Numbered from the stretch's first letter, positions 18,538-27,879 are shown. The stretch is 64,000 nt of DNA from Bacteroidales bacterium (GCA_016934395.1 JAFGSZ010000080.1:53967-117966), one strand, 5' to 3'. The notes: generated from the letters alone by a model not told the origin. Numbers and translations: made by a program.

Positions 18538-19353
18538 ATGACCGATAAGAAAAATGGTGAGATGTCGTTTCTTGATCACCTTGAAGAACTCAGATGGCAT
18601 ATTATTCGATCTTTTATAGCAGTAATAATTGTATCTATAGTAGCATTTATTTTTAATGAAATTGTTTTCGATTCTATAATAATTGCTCCAAAAACTCCTG
18701 AATTCTGGACCAACAGGATGTTATGCAAACTTGGAGAACTTGTTCACGTTAAGAAACTATGTATCAATTCAAAATCATTTGAATTAAAAAGTATTTATAT
18801 GGCCAGTCAGTTTATGGCACATATAAAGATTTCATTAATTGCAGGTGTGATTGTCGCTTTTCCATATGTGTTTTTTGAGTTCTGGAGGTTTATAAATCCT
18901 GCTTTATACCAGAATGAGCAAAAACATGCAAGAGGAGCCGTATTTTATACTTCCCTGCTTTTTACTTTAGGTGTTCTTTTCGGATACTTTTTAATTGTTC
19001 CGCTATCTGTGCATTTTCTAGGATCGTATAGGGTAAGCGAACAGGTGGCAAATGAAATCACGCTGATGTCTTATATTTCCACTGTTGCATCCGTAACACT
19101 GGCCAGTGGAATTGTTTTTGAATTGCCTGTGGTGGTTTATTTTCTAAGTAAATTGGGGATAATCAATGCTAAATTTTTACGGACCTATCGAAAACATGCC
19201 CTGATCGTTATATTAGCACTATCGGCAATTATTACTCCTCCTGATATTTTTAGTCAGATCCTTGTTTCCGTTCCATTAATTTTACTTTACGAAATAAGTA
19301 TCCGTATTTCTCAAAAAATAGAAAAAAGGCAGGAAAAAGAAATGGCAGGCTGA
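18538..19353 (+). CDS. tatC: Sec-independent protein translocase subunit TatC
   Basis: The 271-residue protein has about six membrane helices and TatC signatures: the N-terminal MSFLDHLEELRWHIIRS motif that binds the twin-arginine signal, the FPYVFFEFWRFINPALY segment and the RKHALIVILALSAIITPPD motif before the last helices. TatC is the receptor core of the Tat pathway, exporting folded proteins. An insert of about 30 residues after the first helix is common in Bacteroidota. No tatA is in the window. Client candidates here are the two Gfo/Idh/MocA proteins and the sugar isomerase at 39093-39941, all with RR leaders. lptB follows after about 115 bp. Confidence 0.97.
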   Translation: MTDKKNGEMSFLDHLEELRWHIIRSFIAVIIVSIVAFIFNEIVFDSIIIAPKTPEFWTNRMLCKLGELVHVKKLCINSKSFELKSIYMASQFMAHIKISLIAGVIVAFPYVFFEFWRFINPALYQNEQKHARGAVFYTSLLFTLGVLFGYFLIVPLSVHFLGSYRVSEQVANEITLMSYISTVASVTLASGIVFELPVVVYFLSKLGIINAKFLRTYRKHALIVILALSAIITPPDIFSQILVSVPLILLYEISIRISQKIEKRQEKEMAG

Positions 19354-19431
19354 TGATATTTACAAAAAAGATTTAATATCTGAAGAATTAGGGGGTTTAG
19401 TTGGTAAAACTTTTTATTTTAAATTCTTTAG

Positions 19432-19439
19432 TACATTTG
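19432..19439 (+). promoter_or_regulatory. -7 element upstream of lptB
   Basis: TACATTTG matches TAnnTTTG and sits 28 bp before the lptB ATG. It suggests lptB has its own promoter as well as possible read-through from tatC. No good -33 box is visible. Confidence 0.35.
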
Positions 19440-19467
19440 TTGAATACGAAAGGTTAAAATTTCAGAA

Positions 19468-20190
19468 ATGAAACTACGTACAGAAAATCTTGTAAAAAAA
19501 TACCGTTCACGAACCGTGGTGAAAGGAGTATCAATAAATGTTGAACAAGGTGAAATTGTGGGATTACTGGGACCAAACGGAGCCGGAAAAACCACCTCTT
19601 TTTATATGATTGTTGGATTAATTGTACCCAATGAAGGCAAGATTTTTATCGACAACACTGAAATAACAGCTGAACCTGTATATAAGCGTGCCCAAAAAGG
19701 TATTGGATATCTTTCACAGGAGGCATCAGTTTTCAGAAGGCTCAATGTAGAAGATAACCTTTATGCCGTGCTCGAAATGAGTAGTTTTTCAAAAGAAGAA
19801 CAAAAAGATCGTGTTGAATCGTTAATCAGAGAATTTGGGCTGCAAAAAATCAGGAAAAGTCTCGGTATTCAATTATCAGGCGGAGAACGAAGACGTACCG
19901 AAATTGCCCGCGCGCTTGCATTAGATCCTTATTTTATGCTTCTTGATGAACCTTTTGCCGGAGTAGACCCAATTGCAGTAGAAGATATTCAGGAAATTGT
20001 AGCAAAGCTTAAAGAAAAAAATATTGGAATATTAATTACCGACCATAATGTACACGAAACCCTGTCGATAACCGACAGGGCCTATTTATTGTTCGAAGGA
20101 GAAATTATGAAATCGGGTACTTCACAGGAACTTGCCGATGATGAACAGGTTCGCCGTGTGTACCTCGGTCAGAATTTTGAACTACGCTAA
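19468..20190 (+). CDS. lptB: LPS export ABC transporter ATP-binding protein LptB
   Basis: The 240-residue ATPase has Walker A GPNGAGKT (residues 35-42), a [22 protein letters not shown]-loop region, the ABC signature LSGGERRR, Walker [15 protein letters not shown] and the switch ITDHNVHET. The FRRL-V-DN and AGVDP wording is diagnostic of LptB rather than other ABC ATPases. It powers LptFG-mediated removal of lipopolysaccharide from the inner membrane through the Lpt bridge, showing a diderm LPS-type envelope. lptFG and lptC are not in this window. It converges with the SMP-30-like gene, 8 bp apart. Confidence 0.96.
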   Translation: MKLRTENLVKKYRSRTVVKGVSINVEQGEIVGLLGPNGAGKTTSFYMIVGLIVPNEGKIFIDNTEITAEPVYKRAQKGIGYLSQEASVFRRLNVEDNLYAVLEMSSFSKEEQKDRVESLIREFGLQKIRKSLGIQLSGGERRRTEIARALALDPYFMLLDEPFAGVDPIAVEDIQEIVAKLKEKNIGILITDHNVHETLSITDRAYLLFEGEIMKSGTSQELADDEQVRRVYLGQNFELR

Positions 20191-20198
20191 AATTAAAA

Positions 20199-21053
20199 TC
20201 ACTTTATCGAATATGCCATAACACGGTTATCGAAAAATGTAGGCACATATAATATATTTTTTCCGATTACATAATCAATATCTGCTGCATTAATTTTTGC
20301 AGCTGCAGTTCCCAGCAGTTTAACCTTTTCTTTCGCAGGATTTATCAGATAAACATTCCCGGCCCAGTCGGATATCATGTAATTTCCTTTACCATCTGGC
20401 ACAATGCCGTCTATTCCACCTGTATTTAAAATATAATCGCTGATATTTTTCGAATAAATATCAATTTTTACTACTTTGCCATCAAGGCCTACAAGTAATG
20501 TTTCCTTCTCAACAAATAATCCATTTGGATTATTCAATTTATCCGACTGAATAAATAACTGTATCTTTCCATCCTTGATCTGGTATATGGCATTGCCTTT
20601 CATGTCTGAAATAAAAACAGCTCCTCCTTTACAAACCGCTATATCGTTAAGAAATTTAGCATTTAATGTTCTGTAAATTCTTTTAATTTCACCCTTTTCA
20701 ATATCAATCTCAACTACACTATTTAACTCAGCTACAAAAAGACTGTTTTTATAAATCCCCATACCTTTTGGAGAAGTTATTCCGGTTACCCATTTCAGGT
20801 CCAGAATTTTCCCGTCTGGTGACAATTTTGAAATAAAACCCTGCTTTTCATTCCTGGCTTCATCCCCAACCATATTCGCAACATAAATTACATCTCTTTC
20901 TTTGTCATAACATACGGATTCAGGCACGTCAAATTTTTTCTCGGTTTCCCACTTTTTCTCTAGTTTATCATTCATAAAAATTTCACTTCCCTGGGCATTA
21001 GCAAAAATTGTTGCCACGAATATTATCAGTATAAAAAGCATTGTCTTTTTCAT
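20199..21053 (-). CDS. Secreted SMP-30/gluconolactonase-like beta-propeller protein
   Basis: The 284-residue protein has a Sec signal peptide (MKKTMLFILIIFVATIFANAQ) and then propeller blades with repeated motifs: DVIYVANMVG, ISKLSPDGKIL, GMGIYKNSLFVAELN, DIAVCKGGAVFISDMKGNAIY and ILYVPTFFDNRVMAY. Similarity in layout is to SMP-30/gluconolactonase/LRE proteins and NHL-like propellers. Family members may hydrolyse lactones using a metal bound by Glu, Asn and Asp; candidate ligands such as PESVCYD and NDIAV are present. It stands alone on the minus strand. A real enzymatic role is unproven. Confidence 0.7.
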   Translation of the reverse strand: MKKTMLFILIIFVATIFANAQGSEIFMNDKLEKKWETEKKFDVPESVCYDKERDVIYVANMVGDEARNEKQGFISKLSPDGKILDLKWVTGITSPKGMGIYKNSLFVAELNSVVEIDIEKGEIKRIYRTLNAKFLNDIAVCKGGAVFISDMKGNAIYQIKDGKIQLFIQSDKLNNPNGLFVEKETLLVGLDGKVVKIDIYSKNISDYILNTGGIDGIVPDGKGNYMISDWAGNVYLINPAKEKVKLLGTAAAKINAADIDYVIGKNILYVPTFFDNRVMAYSIK

Positions 21054-21148
21054 AATCTATAGTTTAAGTTTATTTAATTATTAAAAATAGTGCATTTTTC
21101 ATATAATTTCAACCAAACTAACAACCTAAATTTTCTCTGGATTAGGAC

Positions 21149-21180
21149 TTGCGAATAACAAAAAAAAATTGGTATCTTTG
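21149..21180 (+). promoter_or_regulatory. Bacteroidota-type promoter of tRNA-Leu
   Basis: TTGC at 21149-21152 is followed after 20 bp by TATCTTTG at 21173-21180, a full match to TTG-N17-23-TAnnTTTG. The tRNA begins 15 bp downstream of the -7 box. Confidence 0.65.
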
Positions 21181-21195
21181 CACCTCAAAATTCAG

Positions 21196-21277
21196 GCGGA
21201 TGTGGCGAAATTGGTAGACGCGCTAGACTTAGGATCTAGTGCCTTACGGCGTGGGGGTTCGAGTCCCTTCATCCGCA
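21196..21277 (+). tRNA. tRNA-Leu (anticodon UAG)
   Basis: The 82-nt class II tRNA folds well: acceptor GCGGATG pairs with CATCCGC, the D stem is GCG/CGC, the anticodon stem CTAGA/TCTAG encloses loop CTTAGGA with anticodon TAG (reads CUA and wobble CUN), a long variable arm follows, and the T loop is TTCGAGT. Discriminator A is at 21277 and the CCA end is not encoded. Confidence 0.97.
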
Positions 21278-21285
21278 CAATATAA

Positions 21286-21335
21286 AAAAACCGTTCCCTT
21301 ACCGATTTTTCCGGCAATGGTGGCGGTTTTTAAAA
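21286..21335 (+). terminator. Possible terminator between tRNA-Leu and tig
   Basis: AAAAACCG (21286-21293) pairs with CGGTTTTT (21324-21331), giving an 8-bp stem with a T run built in. The 30-base loop is long, though an inner CCG/CGG pairing can shorten it. It would end the tRNA transcript or attenuate read-through into tig. Confidence 0.5.
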
Positions 21336-21351
21336 TTTTAATTTATATTGA

Positions 21352-22707
21352 ATGAACATAAATAGAGAAAACATTGACGAATTAAATGCAATCTTACGCA
21401 TTAAATTAACGAAAGAGGATTACGAAGATAAAGTTAGCAGCGTTTTAAAAGATTACAGAAAAAAAGCGCGAATCGATGGTTTTCGCCCGGGAAAGGTACC
21501 TTTTGGACTCATTAGTAAGATGTACAGAAAACCGATACTTGTTGAAGAAATCAATAAAATAGTTTCCGAATCGATTACTAAATATCTGATTGATGAGAAG
21601 CTGAATATACTCGGCGACCCCCTGCCGCATGAGGAAAATGAAAAAACCATTGACTGGGATAATGACACTGAATTTGATTTTGCCTTCGATCTGGGAATAG
21701 CTCCGGAATTTGAATTTTCAATATCGAAAAAAGACAAAATTCCTTTTTATAAAATAAAAATCGACGAGCCCCTCAGAAACAAATATATCGATAGTTATAC
21801 CTCACGTTTTGGGAGCTTTGTGCCTGCTGATGTAACCAAAGATAATGAAATGCTGAAAGCTGAAATTCAGCAACTTGATCAGGATAATCAGATTTTAGAA
21901 GCGGGCATAAAGGTTGAAGATGCTTCCATATCCATTGATATGATTAAAGATGATAAGGCTAAAAAGAAATTTATCGGATTAAAAGTCAACGATTCCTTAA
22001 CTGTTGATATTAAAAAGGCATTTCCTAATGAAACGGATCTTGCTGCCATGCTGAAGGTCGATAAAGATAACCTTAAAAATATTAACGGTAACTTTTTAGT
22101 AACCGTAAGAAGCATTTCCAAGTATAAAAAAGCAGAAGTTAATGCTGAATTGTGGGACAAGCTCTATGGTAAAGATGTAGTAAAATCGAAAGAAGAATTT
22201 ATTCAACGTATCGAAGAAGAAATTAAGGTGGGTATTGAACGTGACGGGGATTATAAATTCAGATTGGACGGAAAAGATATTTTATTAAAAAAATTCAAAA
22301 AAGAATTGCCGGTAGAATTTCTCAAAAGATGGATTAAAGCCACAAATAAGGAAAACATTACAGACGAGCAATTAACTGAAGAATTCCCGCATTTTGAGAA
22401 AGATTTGAAATGGCAATTGATTAAGGATAAAATTGCCCATGACAATGAAATAAGCGTAAATGAAGAAGAATTGGTAGCATTCGCAAAAGAGTTCGCAATG
22501 ATGCAGTTCAGACAATACGGATTATATGATGTACCCGAAGAGAACCTGGTAAATTATGCCAGGGAACTTCTTAAGAAAGATGAAGAACGTAGAAGGATAT
22601 ATGATAAAAAAATGGAAGATAAAGTATTTGAAGTAATTAAAAATTTGGTTAAAGTAGATGATAAGGATATATCATCTGAAAAATTTAACAAAATGTTTGA
22701 TAATTAG
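21352..22707 (+). CDS. tig: Trigger factor, ribosome-associated chaperone
   Basis: The 451-residue protein carries the ribosome-binding loop GFRPGKVP (residues 43-50) in the N-terminal domain and a helical C-terminal arm domain with chaperone fold. The central peptidyl-prolyl isomerase (FKBP) segment, about residues 150-250, lacks the usual GD-V-IDF-G---G--F--G motifs and looks degenerate, as in other Bacteroidota trigger factors. It catches nascent chains at the ribosome exit. It is followed by clpP (34 bp) and clpX, the conserved tig-clpP-clpX order, linking folding and proteolysis. Confidence 0.95.
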   Translation: MNINRENIDELNAILRIKLTKEDYEDKVSSVLKDYRKKARIDGFRPGKVPFGLISKMYRKPILVEEINKIVSESITKYLIDEKLNILGDPLPHEENEKTIDWDNDTEFDFAFDLGIAPEFEFSISKKDKIPFYKIKIDEPLRNKYIDSYTSRFGSFVPADVTKDNEMLKAEIQQLDQDNQILEAGIKVEDASISIDMIKDDKAKKKFIGLKVNDSLTVDIKKAFPNETDLAAMLKVDKDNLKNINGNFLVTVRSISKYKKAEVNAELWDKLYGKDVVKSKEEFIQRIEEEIKVGIERDGDYKFRLDGKDILLKKFKKELPVEFLKRWIKATNKENITDEQLTEEFPHFEKDLKWQLIKDKIAHDNEISVNEEELVAFAKEFAMMQFRQYGLYDVPEENLVNYARELLKKDEERRRIYDKKMEDKVFEVIKNLVKVDDKDISSEKFNKMFDN

Positions 22708-22741
22708 TGAATACATAAATACCTTAGTAGAAAATTAGAAT

Positions 22742-23419
22742 ATGGACTCACAGGATTTTAAAAAATATGCAACACAGCACCGGGGTATAAGCAGTCTTAC
22801 TTTTGATAAATACACGTCGGTTTACAGTAACTACATTTCACCCACAATTATAGAGGAGCGGCAATTAAATGTGGCTTCTATGGATGTATTTTCACGATTG
22901 ATGATGGACAGGATTATTTTTCTTGGATTACCCATTGATGATTATGTTGCAAATATTATTCAGGCTCAGCTATTGTATCTGGATTCTGCAGATCCCGGTA
23001 AAGATATCCAGATTTATTTTAACACTCCGGGTGGCGCCGTGCATGCCGGACTAGGAATTTATGACACTATGCAGTATATCAGTTCCGATGTTGCAACAAT
23101 CTGCACAGGTATGGCAGCTTCAATGGGCGCTGTATTATTATGTGCCGGCAAAAAAGGAAAGCGCTCCGCACTCAGGCATTCAAGAATAATGATTCATCAA
23201 CCTATGGGTGGTGCACAGGGCCAGGCTGCTGATATCGAAATTACTGCACGTGAAATTCTAAAATTACGAAATGAACTCTATTCAATAATTGCAGACCATT
23301 CCGGAAAATCCTTCGATAAAGTGGAAAAAGATTCCGATCGGGATTACTGGATGACCGCTAAAGAAGCTCTTGAATATGGGATGATAGATGAAGTGTTGGA
23401 GCGCGATGCAACCAAGTAA
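22742..23419 (+). CDS. clpP: ATP-dependent Clp protease proteolytic subunit ClpP
   Basis: The 225-residue serine peptidase has nucleophile Ser127 in [11 protein letters not shown], His152 in [13 protein letters not shown] and the downstream Asp of the triad. FFNTPGG-type ([19 protein letters not shown]) and [18 protein letters not shown] motifs are family hallmarks. It is slightly longer at the N-terminus than E. coli ClpP; a short propeptide may be removed. It forms tetradecamers gated by ClpX, encoded 11 bp downstream. Confidence 0.97.
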   Translation: MDSQDFKKYATQHRGISSLTFDKYTSVYSNYISPTIIEERQLNVASMDVFSRLMMDRIIFLGLPIDDYVANIIQAQLLYLDSADPGKDIQIYFNTPGGAVHAGLGIYDTMQYISSDVATICTGMAASMGAVLLCAGKKGKRSALRHSRIMIHQPMGGAQGQAADIEITAREILKLRNELYSIIADHSGKSFDKVEKDSDRDYWMTAKEALEYGMIDEVLERDATK

Positions 23420-23430
23420 AAATATTAGTT

Positions 23431-24651
23431 ATGGATAAATGTTCTTTTTGCGGAAGGGAAAAAAAAGATACAAACTTACTTATTGCCGGTATTTCCGGGC
23501 ACATATGCGACAGTTGTATCGAACAGGCCTACGAAATTGTTCAGGAAGAACTTAAAAAGAACAATGAGTTTGATGTAAATTCCATTAAACTTCTTAAGCC
23601 GAAAGAAATAAAAAAATTCCTCGATTTGTATGTTATAGGGCAGGACGAAGCAAAAAAATACCTGTCCGTGGCTGTTTATAATCACTATAAACGCCTTATG
23701 CAACACACACGCCAGGATAATGAAGATGTGGAAATTGAAAAATCGAACATCATACTTGTTGGAGAAACCGGAACAGGAAAAACTTTGCTGGCTCGTACCA
23801 TTGCAAAAATGCTGCACGTTCCTTTTACTATTGTTGACGCTACTGTTTTAACCGAAGCCGGATATGTTGGTGAAGATATCGAAAGTATACTTACCCGCCT
23901 GCTCCAGGTAGCAGACTATAATGTGGAAGCCGCCGAAAAAGGTATTGTATTTATTGATGAAATAGATAAGATTGCACGAAAAAGTGACAATCCATCAATT
24001 ACACGTGATGTTTCCGGTGAAGGTGTACAGCAGGGTTTATTAAAACTTCTTGAAGGCTCAATAATCAATGTGCCGCCACAGGGAGGAAGAAAACATCCCG
24101 ACCAGAAAATGATCCCTGTAAATACTAAAAATATCCTTTTTGTTTGTGGAGGGGCTTTTGATGGTATCGAAAGAAAAATAGGCCAACGGCTAAATACAAA
24201 GGTGGTTGGGTATAATGCAAAGAAAAAGAGTGAACAAATCGATCAGAATAATTTATTACAATACATTGCACCTCAGGACCTGAAAGCTTTCGGGCTTATT
24301 CCGGAGATTATCGGTCGTTTGCCAGTGCTTACATACCTGCATTCTCTCGACAGGGATGCATTACGAAGTATTCTTACCGAACCAAAAAATTCAATTATTA
24401 AACAATACCAGAAATTATTTGAAATCGATGGTATAGTGCTTACTTTTGATGAAGAAGTATTGCAGTTTATTGTCGATAAAGCTATTGAATTTAAGCTGGG
24501 CGCCCGCGGCCTGCGGTCTATCTGCGAAGTAATTATGATGGATACGATGTTTGAATTACCATCAACAAATATAGATAAACTGCAGGTTACGAAAAAGTAT
24601 GCCAAGGAAAAAATGGAAAAAGTAAACCTTAAGCGGTTAAAAGTTGCTTAG
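23431..24651 (+). CDS. clpX: Clp protease ATP-binding subunit ClpX
   Basis: The 406-residue AAA+ unfoldase has an N-terminal zinc finger (C4, C7, C26, C29) for substrate and adaptor binding, Walker A GETGTGKT (about 111-118), Walker [12 protein letters not shown], the pore-1 loop GYVGED and the ClpP-binding IGF-like loop region. Length and order match the family. It closes the tig-clpP-clpX cluster; the trp promoter starts immediately after its stop. Confidence 0.97.
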   Translation: MDKCSFCGREKKDTNLLIAGISGHICDSCIEQAYEIVQEELKKNNEFDVNSIKLLKPKEIKKFLDLYVIGQDEAKKYLSVAVYNHYKRLMQHTRQDNEDVEIEKSNIILVGETGTGKTLLARTIAKMLHVPFTIVDATVLTEAGYVGEDIESILTRLLQVADYNVEAAEKGIVFIDEIDKIARKSDNPSITRDVSGEGVQQGLLKLLEGSIINVPPQGGRKHPDQKMIPVNTKNILFVCGGAFDGIERKIGQRLNTKVVGYNAKKKSEQIDQNNLLQYIAPQDLKAFGLIPEIIGRLPVLTYLHSLDRDALRSILTEPKNSIIKQYQKLFEIDGIVLTFDEEVLQFIVDKAIEFKLGARGLRSICEVIMMDTMFELPSTNIDKLQVTKKYAKEKMEKVNLKRLKVA

Positions 24652-24656
24652 AGCTA

Positions 24657-24687
24657 TTGTTTTTTTCTAAAAAAAGAATTTTATTTG
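24657..24687 (+). promoter_or_regulatory. Probable trp operon promoter
   Basis: TTGT (24657-24660, overlapping nothing but the spacer after clpX) is followed after 19 bp by TTTATTTG (24680-24687), one base off TAnnTTTG. Transcription would begin near 24694, some 11 nt upstream of the leader-peptide ATG. Confidence 0.5.
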
Positions 24688-24704
24688 TAAAGCAAAAGAA
24701 CAAA

Positions 24705-24764
24705 ATGAATATAATTTTCAATACAATATGGTGGTGGTGGCTCAGGGTAAATCTTAAACCGTGA
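24705..24764 (+). CDS. trpL: Trp operon leader peptide with four consecutive Trp codons
   Basis: An ATG-initiated 19-codon frame reads MNIIFNTIWWWWLRVNLKP and ends at TGA (24762-24764). Four TGG codons in a row (24729-24740) lie just upstream of an RNA segment that can pair in two ways. In ribosome-mediated attenuation, scarcity of charged tRNA-Trp stalls the ribosome on these codons and favours the antiterminator. The position, 95 bp before trpE and ahead of a perfect intrinsic terminator, makes a chance occurrence very unlikely. It is too short for ordinary gene calls. There is no clear Shine-Dalgarno, which is normal in this phylum. Confidence 0.92.
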   Translation: MNIIFNTIWWWWLRVNLKP

Positions 24765-24830
24765 GGTAGCAGCATATTGTTTGAATAAAATATAAAAAGC
24801 GGCTTATCGTACTCACGGTAAGCCGTTTTT
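24741..24830 (+). promoter_or_regulatory. Trp attenuator (alternative RNA hairpins 1:2, 2:3 and 3:4)
   Basis: Segment 1 CTCAGGGT (24741-24748) can pair with segment 2 ACCGTGAG (24758-24765) with one mismatch, giving a pause hairpin. Segment 2 pairs perfectly over 8 bp with segment 3 CTCACGGT (24812-24819), the antiterminator. Segment 3 lies inside the terminator stem (24800-24809 with 24816-24825), so 2:3 and 3:4 exclude each other. A ribosome stalled on the Trp codons covers segment 1 and frees segment 2. Confidence 0.9.
24800..24830 (+). terminator. Attenuator terminator before trpE
   Basis: A 10-bp stem (CGGCTTATCG, 24800-24809; CGGTAAGCCG, 24816-24825; one G-U pair) with loop TACTCA is followed by TTTTT. 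It lies 28 bp before trpE, so reads ending here would yield only the leader RNA. Confidence 0.9.
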
Positions 24831-24858
24831 AATTTATAACGTTTTATACCCGAAAAAA

Positions 24859-26265
24859 ATGAGAAATTTTAAAATTAATACCATTACCAAAAAAATACTT
24901 GCAGATACAATTACACCCGTAAGTATATATTTAAAAGCCCGGGATCTGTATTCAAATTCAATACTACTTGAAAGCTCAGATTATCACGGTAACGAAAACA
25001 GTTATTCATTTATTTGTCTCCAGCCTATGGCCTGGTTTAAGGTTTCTGATTTTAAGGTAGAAGAACAATACCCCGGCCAGTTAAAACAGGAAAGTATTAT
25101 TGATACCCCGGATGATTTCAGGCAAAAGTTTACAAACTTTATTAATAGTTTCAAACTTGACCAGAAAGATACCAATCTCCCCTATAACGGGCTATTCGGA
25201 TATTCAGCCTATAATGCTGTTCAATACTTCGAAAAGATTAAATTAAATGCCAGGGTTAATGAAAATTATCGAATCCCGGATATAATTTATAGCTTCTACA
25301 AATATGTTATTGCCGTAAATCATTTTAAGAACGATCTTATTATAATTGAAAACCAGCTGGAACATGAAAAAAGCGAAATAGATAAAATTGAATCGTTAAT
25401 TTATAACCGAAATGTACCAACGTTCAACTTTGTTAGCGACGACCACGAAGTTGCCAGCCTTACTGATAAGGAATATAAGAATATGGTAAGCCAGGGCAAA
25501 AAACATTGCTATCGGGGTGATGTGTTTCAGATTGTTTTATCCCGGCAATATTCACAAAAGTTTATAGGCGATGAATTTAATGTATATCGCGCTTTGCGTT
25601 CAATCAATCCCTCACCGTATCTTTTCTATTTTGATTACGGAAGTTTCAAAATATTCGGATCCTCACCTGAAGCCCAGCTCAAAATTGAGAACGGAAAAGC
25701 CTATATTAATCCCATTGCAGGAACATTTAAGCGAACCGGCGATGATGAAAAGGATAAACAACTGGCTCGTGAACTTTCAACTGATATAAAAGAAAATGCC
25801 GAACATGTTATGCTTGTTGATCTTGCCCGGAACGACCTGAGCCGCCATGCCACGGATGTAAAGGTAGAAAGTTACAGAGAGATTCAATTTTATTCTCATG
25901 TGCTGCATATGGTTTCTACAGTTTCAGGAAAACTGGAAAAGGACGCCAATTCTGTTGATCTGATGATGGCTACTTTTCCGGCCGGTACCTTGTCGGGCGC
26001 TCCTAAATACAAAGCCATGGAACTGATCGATACCTACGAAAATCAGAGCAGGGGCTATTACGGCGGGGCTATAGGATTATTAGGATTCGAAGGTAATTTT
26101 AATCATGCTATAATGATTCGTACATTCCTGAGTAAAAATAACACTTTGTTTTACCAGGCTGGTGCAGGCATTGTTTCGGTTTCTAAAGAAGAAAGCGAAC
26201 TGCAGGAGGTAAATAATAAGCTGGGAGCACTAAAAAAAGCAATTAACATGGCAAAGGAGATTTAA
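24859..26265 (+). CDS. trpE: Anthranilate synthase component I
   Basis: The 468-residue chorismate-using enzyme contains the LLES tryptophan feedback site (residues 36-39), the FQIVLSRQYSQKF and PSPYLFYFDYGSFKIFGSSPE core segments, the PIAGTFKRTGDDEKD motif, the HVMLVDLARNDL motif and the FPAGTLSGAPKYKAMELID signature. With TrpG it converts chorismate and glutamine to anthranilate. The LLES motif implies feedback inhibition by Trp in addition to attenuation. It is the first structural gene of trpEGDCFBA and trpG begins 2 bp after it. Confidence 0.97.
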   Translation: MRNFKINTITKKILADTITPVSIYLKARDLYSNSILLESSDYHGNENSYSFICLQPMAWFKVSDFKVEEQYPGQLKQESIIDTPDDFRQKFTNFINSFKLDQKDTNLPYNGLFGYSAYNAVQYFEKIKLNARVNENYRIPDIIYSFYKYVIAVNHFKNDLIIIENQLEHEKSEIDKIESLIYNRNVPTFNFVSDDHEVASLTDKEYKNMVSQGKKHCYRGDVFQIVLSRQYSQKFIGDEFNVYRALRSINPSPYLFYFDYGSFKIFGSSPEAQLKIENGKAYINPIAGTFKRTGDDEKDKQLARELSTDIKENAEHVMLVDLARNDLSRHATDVKVESYREIQFYSHVLHMVSTVSGKLEKDANSVDLMMATFPAGTLSGAPKYKAMELIDTYENQSRGYYGGAIGLLGFEGNFNHAIMIRTFLSKNNTLFYQAGAGIVSVSKEESELQEVNNKLGALKKAINMAKEI

Positions 26266-26267
26266 TT

Positions 26268-26876
26268 ATGGAAAAAATTCTGGTAATTGATAATTACGAT
26301 TCATTCACCTATAACCTGGTGCATTATATAGAAATTCTTACACACAGGATGCCGGATGTATTCAGAAATGATGAAATTTCATTGGAGCAGGTAAACCAAT
26401 ATAATCGAATACTTATCTCTCCGGGGCCCGGAATCCCGGTTGAAGCCGGAATATGCCTCGATCTTATAAAACGATATGCACCTGTCAAAAGTATCCTTGG
26501 AATTTGTTTGGGTCACCAGGCAATTGCTGAAGCATTTGAAGGAAGTTTAATCAATCTTGATACGGTTTATCATGGCATTTCAAGCAGGATAAACGTACTC
26601 ACCCCCGATGATATTTTATTCGCCGGATTGCCTGAAACCCTTGAAGTAGGCAGGTATCACTCGTGGGTGGTAAACAAAGAAAAACTGCCCGGTTGTTTTA
26701 ACATTACCTGCGAAGCTGAAGACGGACTGATTATGGGGATCAGTCATAAAAATTATGACGTAAAGGGCTTGCAATACCATCCTGAATCTGTATTAACTCC
26801 TATGGGAATTCAAATAATAGCCAACTGGCTTGGAGTTGAATTAAACGGCAATATACAATCCGTATTTTCTACCTAA
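26268..26876 (+). CDS. trpG: Anthranilate synthase component II (glutamine amidotransferase)
   Basis: The 202-residue class I amidotransferase has ILISPGPGIP (oxyanion strand), catalytic Cys80 in LGICLGHQAI and the His-Glu pair in LQYHPESV. It hydrolyses glutamine and channels ammonia to TrpE. It is separate from TrpD, not fused as in enterobacteria. Because pabA-like proteins have the same fold, the trp assignment rests on the operon context, which is unambiguous. Confidence 0.96.
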   Translation: MEKILVIDNYDSFTYNLVHYIEILTHRMPDVFRNDEISLEQVNQYNRILISPGPGIPVEAGICLDLIKRYAPVKSILGICLGHQAIAEAFEGSLINLDTVYHGISSRINVLTPDDILFAGLPETLEVGRYHSWVVNKEKLPGCFNITCEAEDGLIMGISHKNYDVKGLQYHPESVLTPMGIQIIANWLGVELNGNIQSVFST

Positions 26877-26886
26877 AAAGTATATC

Positions 26887-27879
26887 ATGAGAAAAATATT
26901 AAACCATTTGTTTGAGCATAAAACCTTAACCCGGCAGGAAGCAGAAGAAGTATTGACAAATATTGCACAGGGTACATACAGCGATCCTGAAATTGCAGCT
27001 TTTCTTACGGTATATTTAATGAGAAGTATTACTGTTGAGGAGCTTACCGGCTTTCGGGATGCTTTACTGAATTTGTGTATTCGGGTAGATCTGGATGATT
27101 TTGATACCATCGACCTTTGTGGTACAGGGGGTGACGGAAAAGACACCTTTAATATATCCACACTTACCTCATTTGTGGTTGCAGGTGCAGGTGCCAAGGT
27201 ATCCAAACATGGAAATTATGCTGTTTCTTCAGCCTGTGGTTCTTCAAATGTAATGGAATATCTTGGATACAAATTTTCCGGTGATCAGGACAAATTGAAA
27301 AAAGAACTCGACAAATCAGGAATCTGTTTTATTCATGCACCTCTATTTAACCCGGCTATGAAAAATGTGGCCCCGGTGCGAAAAAGCCTTCGGATCAAAA
27401 CATTTTTTAATATGCTCGGTCCTATGGTTAATCCTGGTTTTCCTAAAAAACAGATGGTCGGGGTTTTCAGTCTCCAGCTCGCCAGGTTATATAATTATTT
27501 ATATCAGCGAACAGATAAAGAATATATAATTTTACATTCACTTGACGGATACGATGAAATTTCCCTTACCGCTCCGTTTAAATATATTTCTAACGATGCA
27601 GAATTGCTGCTTACCGCTGGTGATCTTGGGTTTCCGGAAGTAAAACCCCAGGCTTTATTGGGCGGGAATACCGTGGAAGACGCTGCTGTTATTTTTAAAA
27701 ATATTCTTGAAGGGAAAGGCACACCAGCTCAAAACAGTGTAATTATAGCAAATGCAGCCATCGGACTAAAATGTTATTATAAAAATAAATCCATTGCCGA
27801 TTGCCTCGCCCTTGCCAAAGAATCACTTGAAGAAAAAAAAGCCTATTATACCCTGAAAAATTTAATCGCATTACAATGA
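26887..27879 (+). CDS. trpD: Anthranilate phosphoribosyltransferase
   Basis: The 330-residue enzyme shows the DLCGTGGDGKDTFNIST PRPP-binding motif, KHGNYAVSSACGSSNVMEYLGY and the RKSLRIKTFFNMLGPMVNP segment typical of TrpD. It joins anthranilate to PRPP, giving phosphoribosyl anthranilate. The end overlaps the trpC start by 4 bp, showing translational coupling within the operon. Confidence 0.96.
   Translation: MRKILNHLFEHKTLTRQEAEEVLTNIAQGTYSDPEIAAFLTVYLMRSITVEELTGFRDALLNLCIRVDLDDFDTIDLCGTGGDGKDTFNISTLTSFVVAGAGAKVSKHGNYAVSSACGSSNVMEYLGYKFSGDQDKLKKELDKSGICFIHAPLFNPAMKNVAPVRKSLRIKTFFNMLGPMVNPGFPKKQMVGVFSLQLARLYNYLYQRTDKEYIILHSLDGYDEISLTAPFKYISNDAELLLTAGDLGFPEVKPQALLGGNTVEDAAVIFKNILEGKGTPAQNSVIIANAAIGLKCYYKNKSIADCLALAKESLEEKKAYYTLKNLIALQ

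Noticed and set aside
24729..24740. The TGGTGGTGGTGG run as a simple trinucleotide repeat
   Set aside because: It lies in frame within a leader peptide and next to alternative hairpins, so attenuation explains it better.
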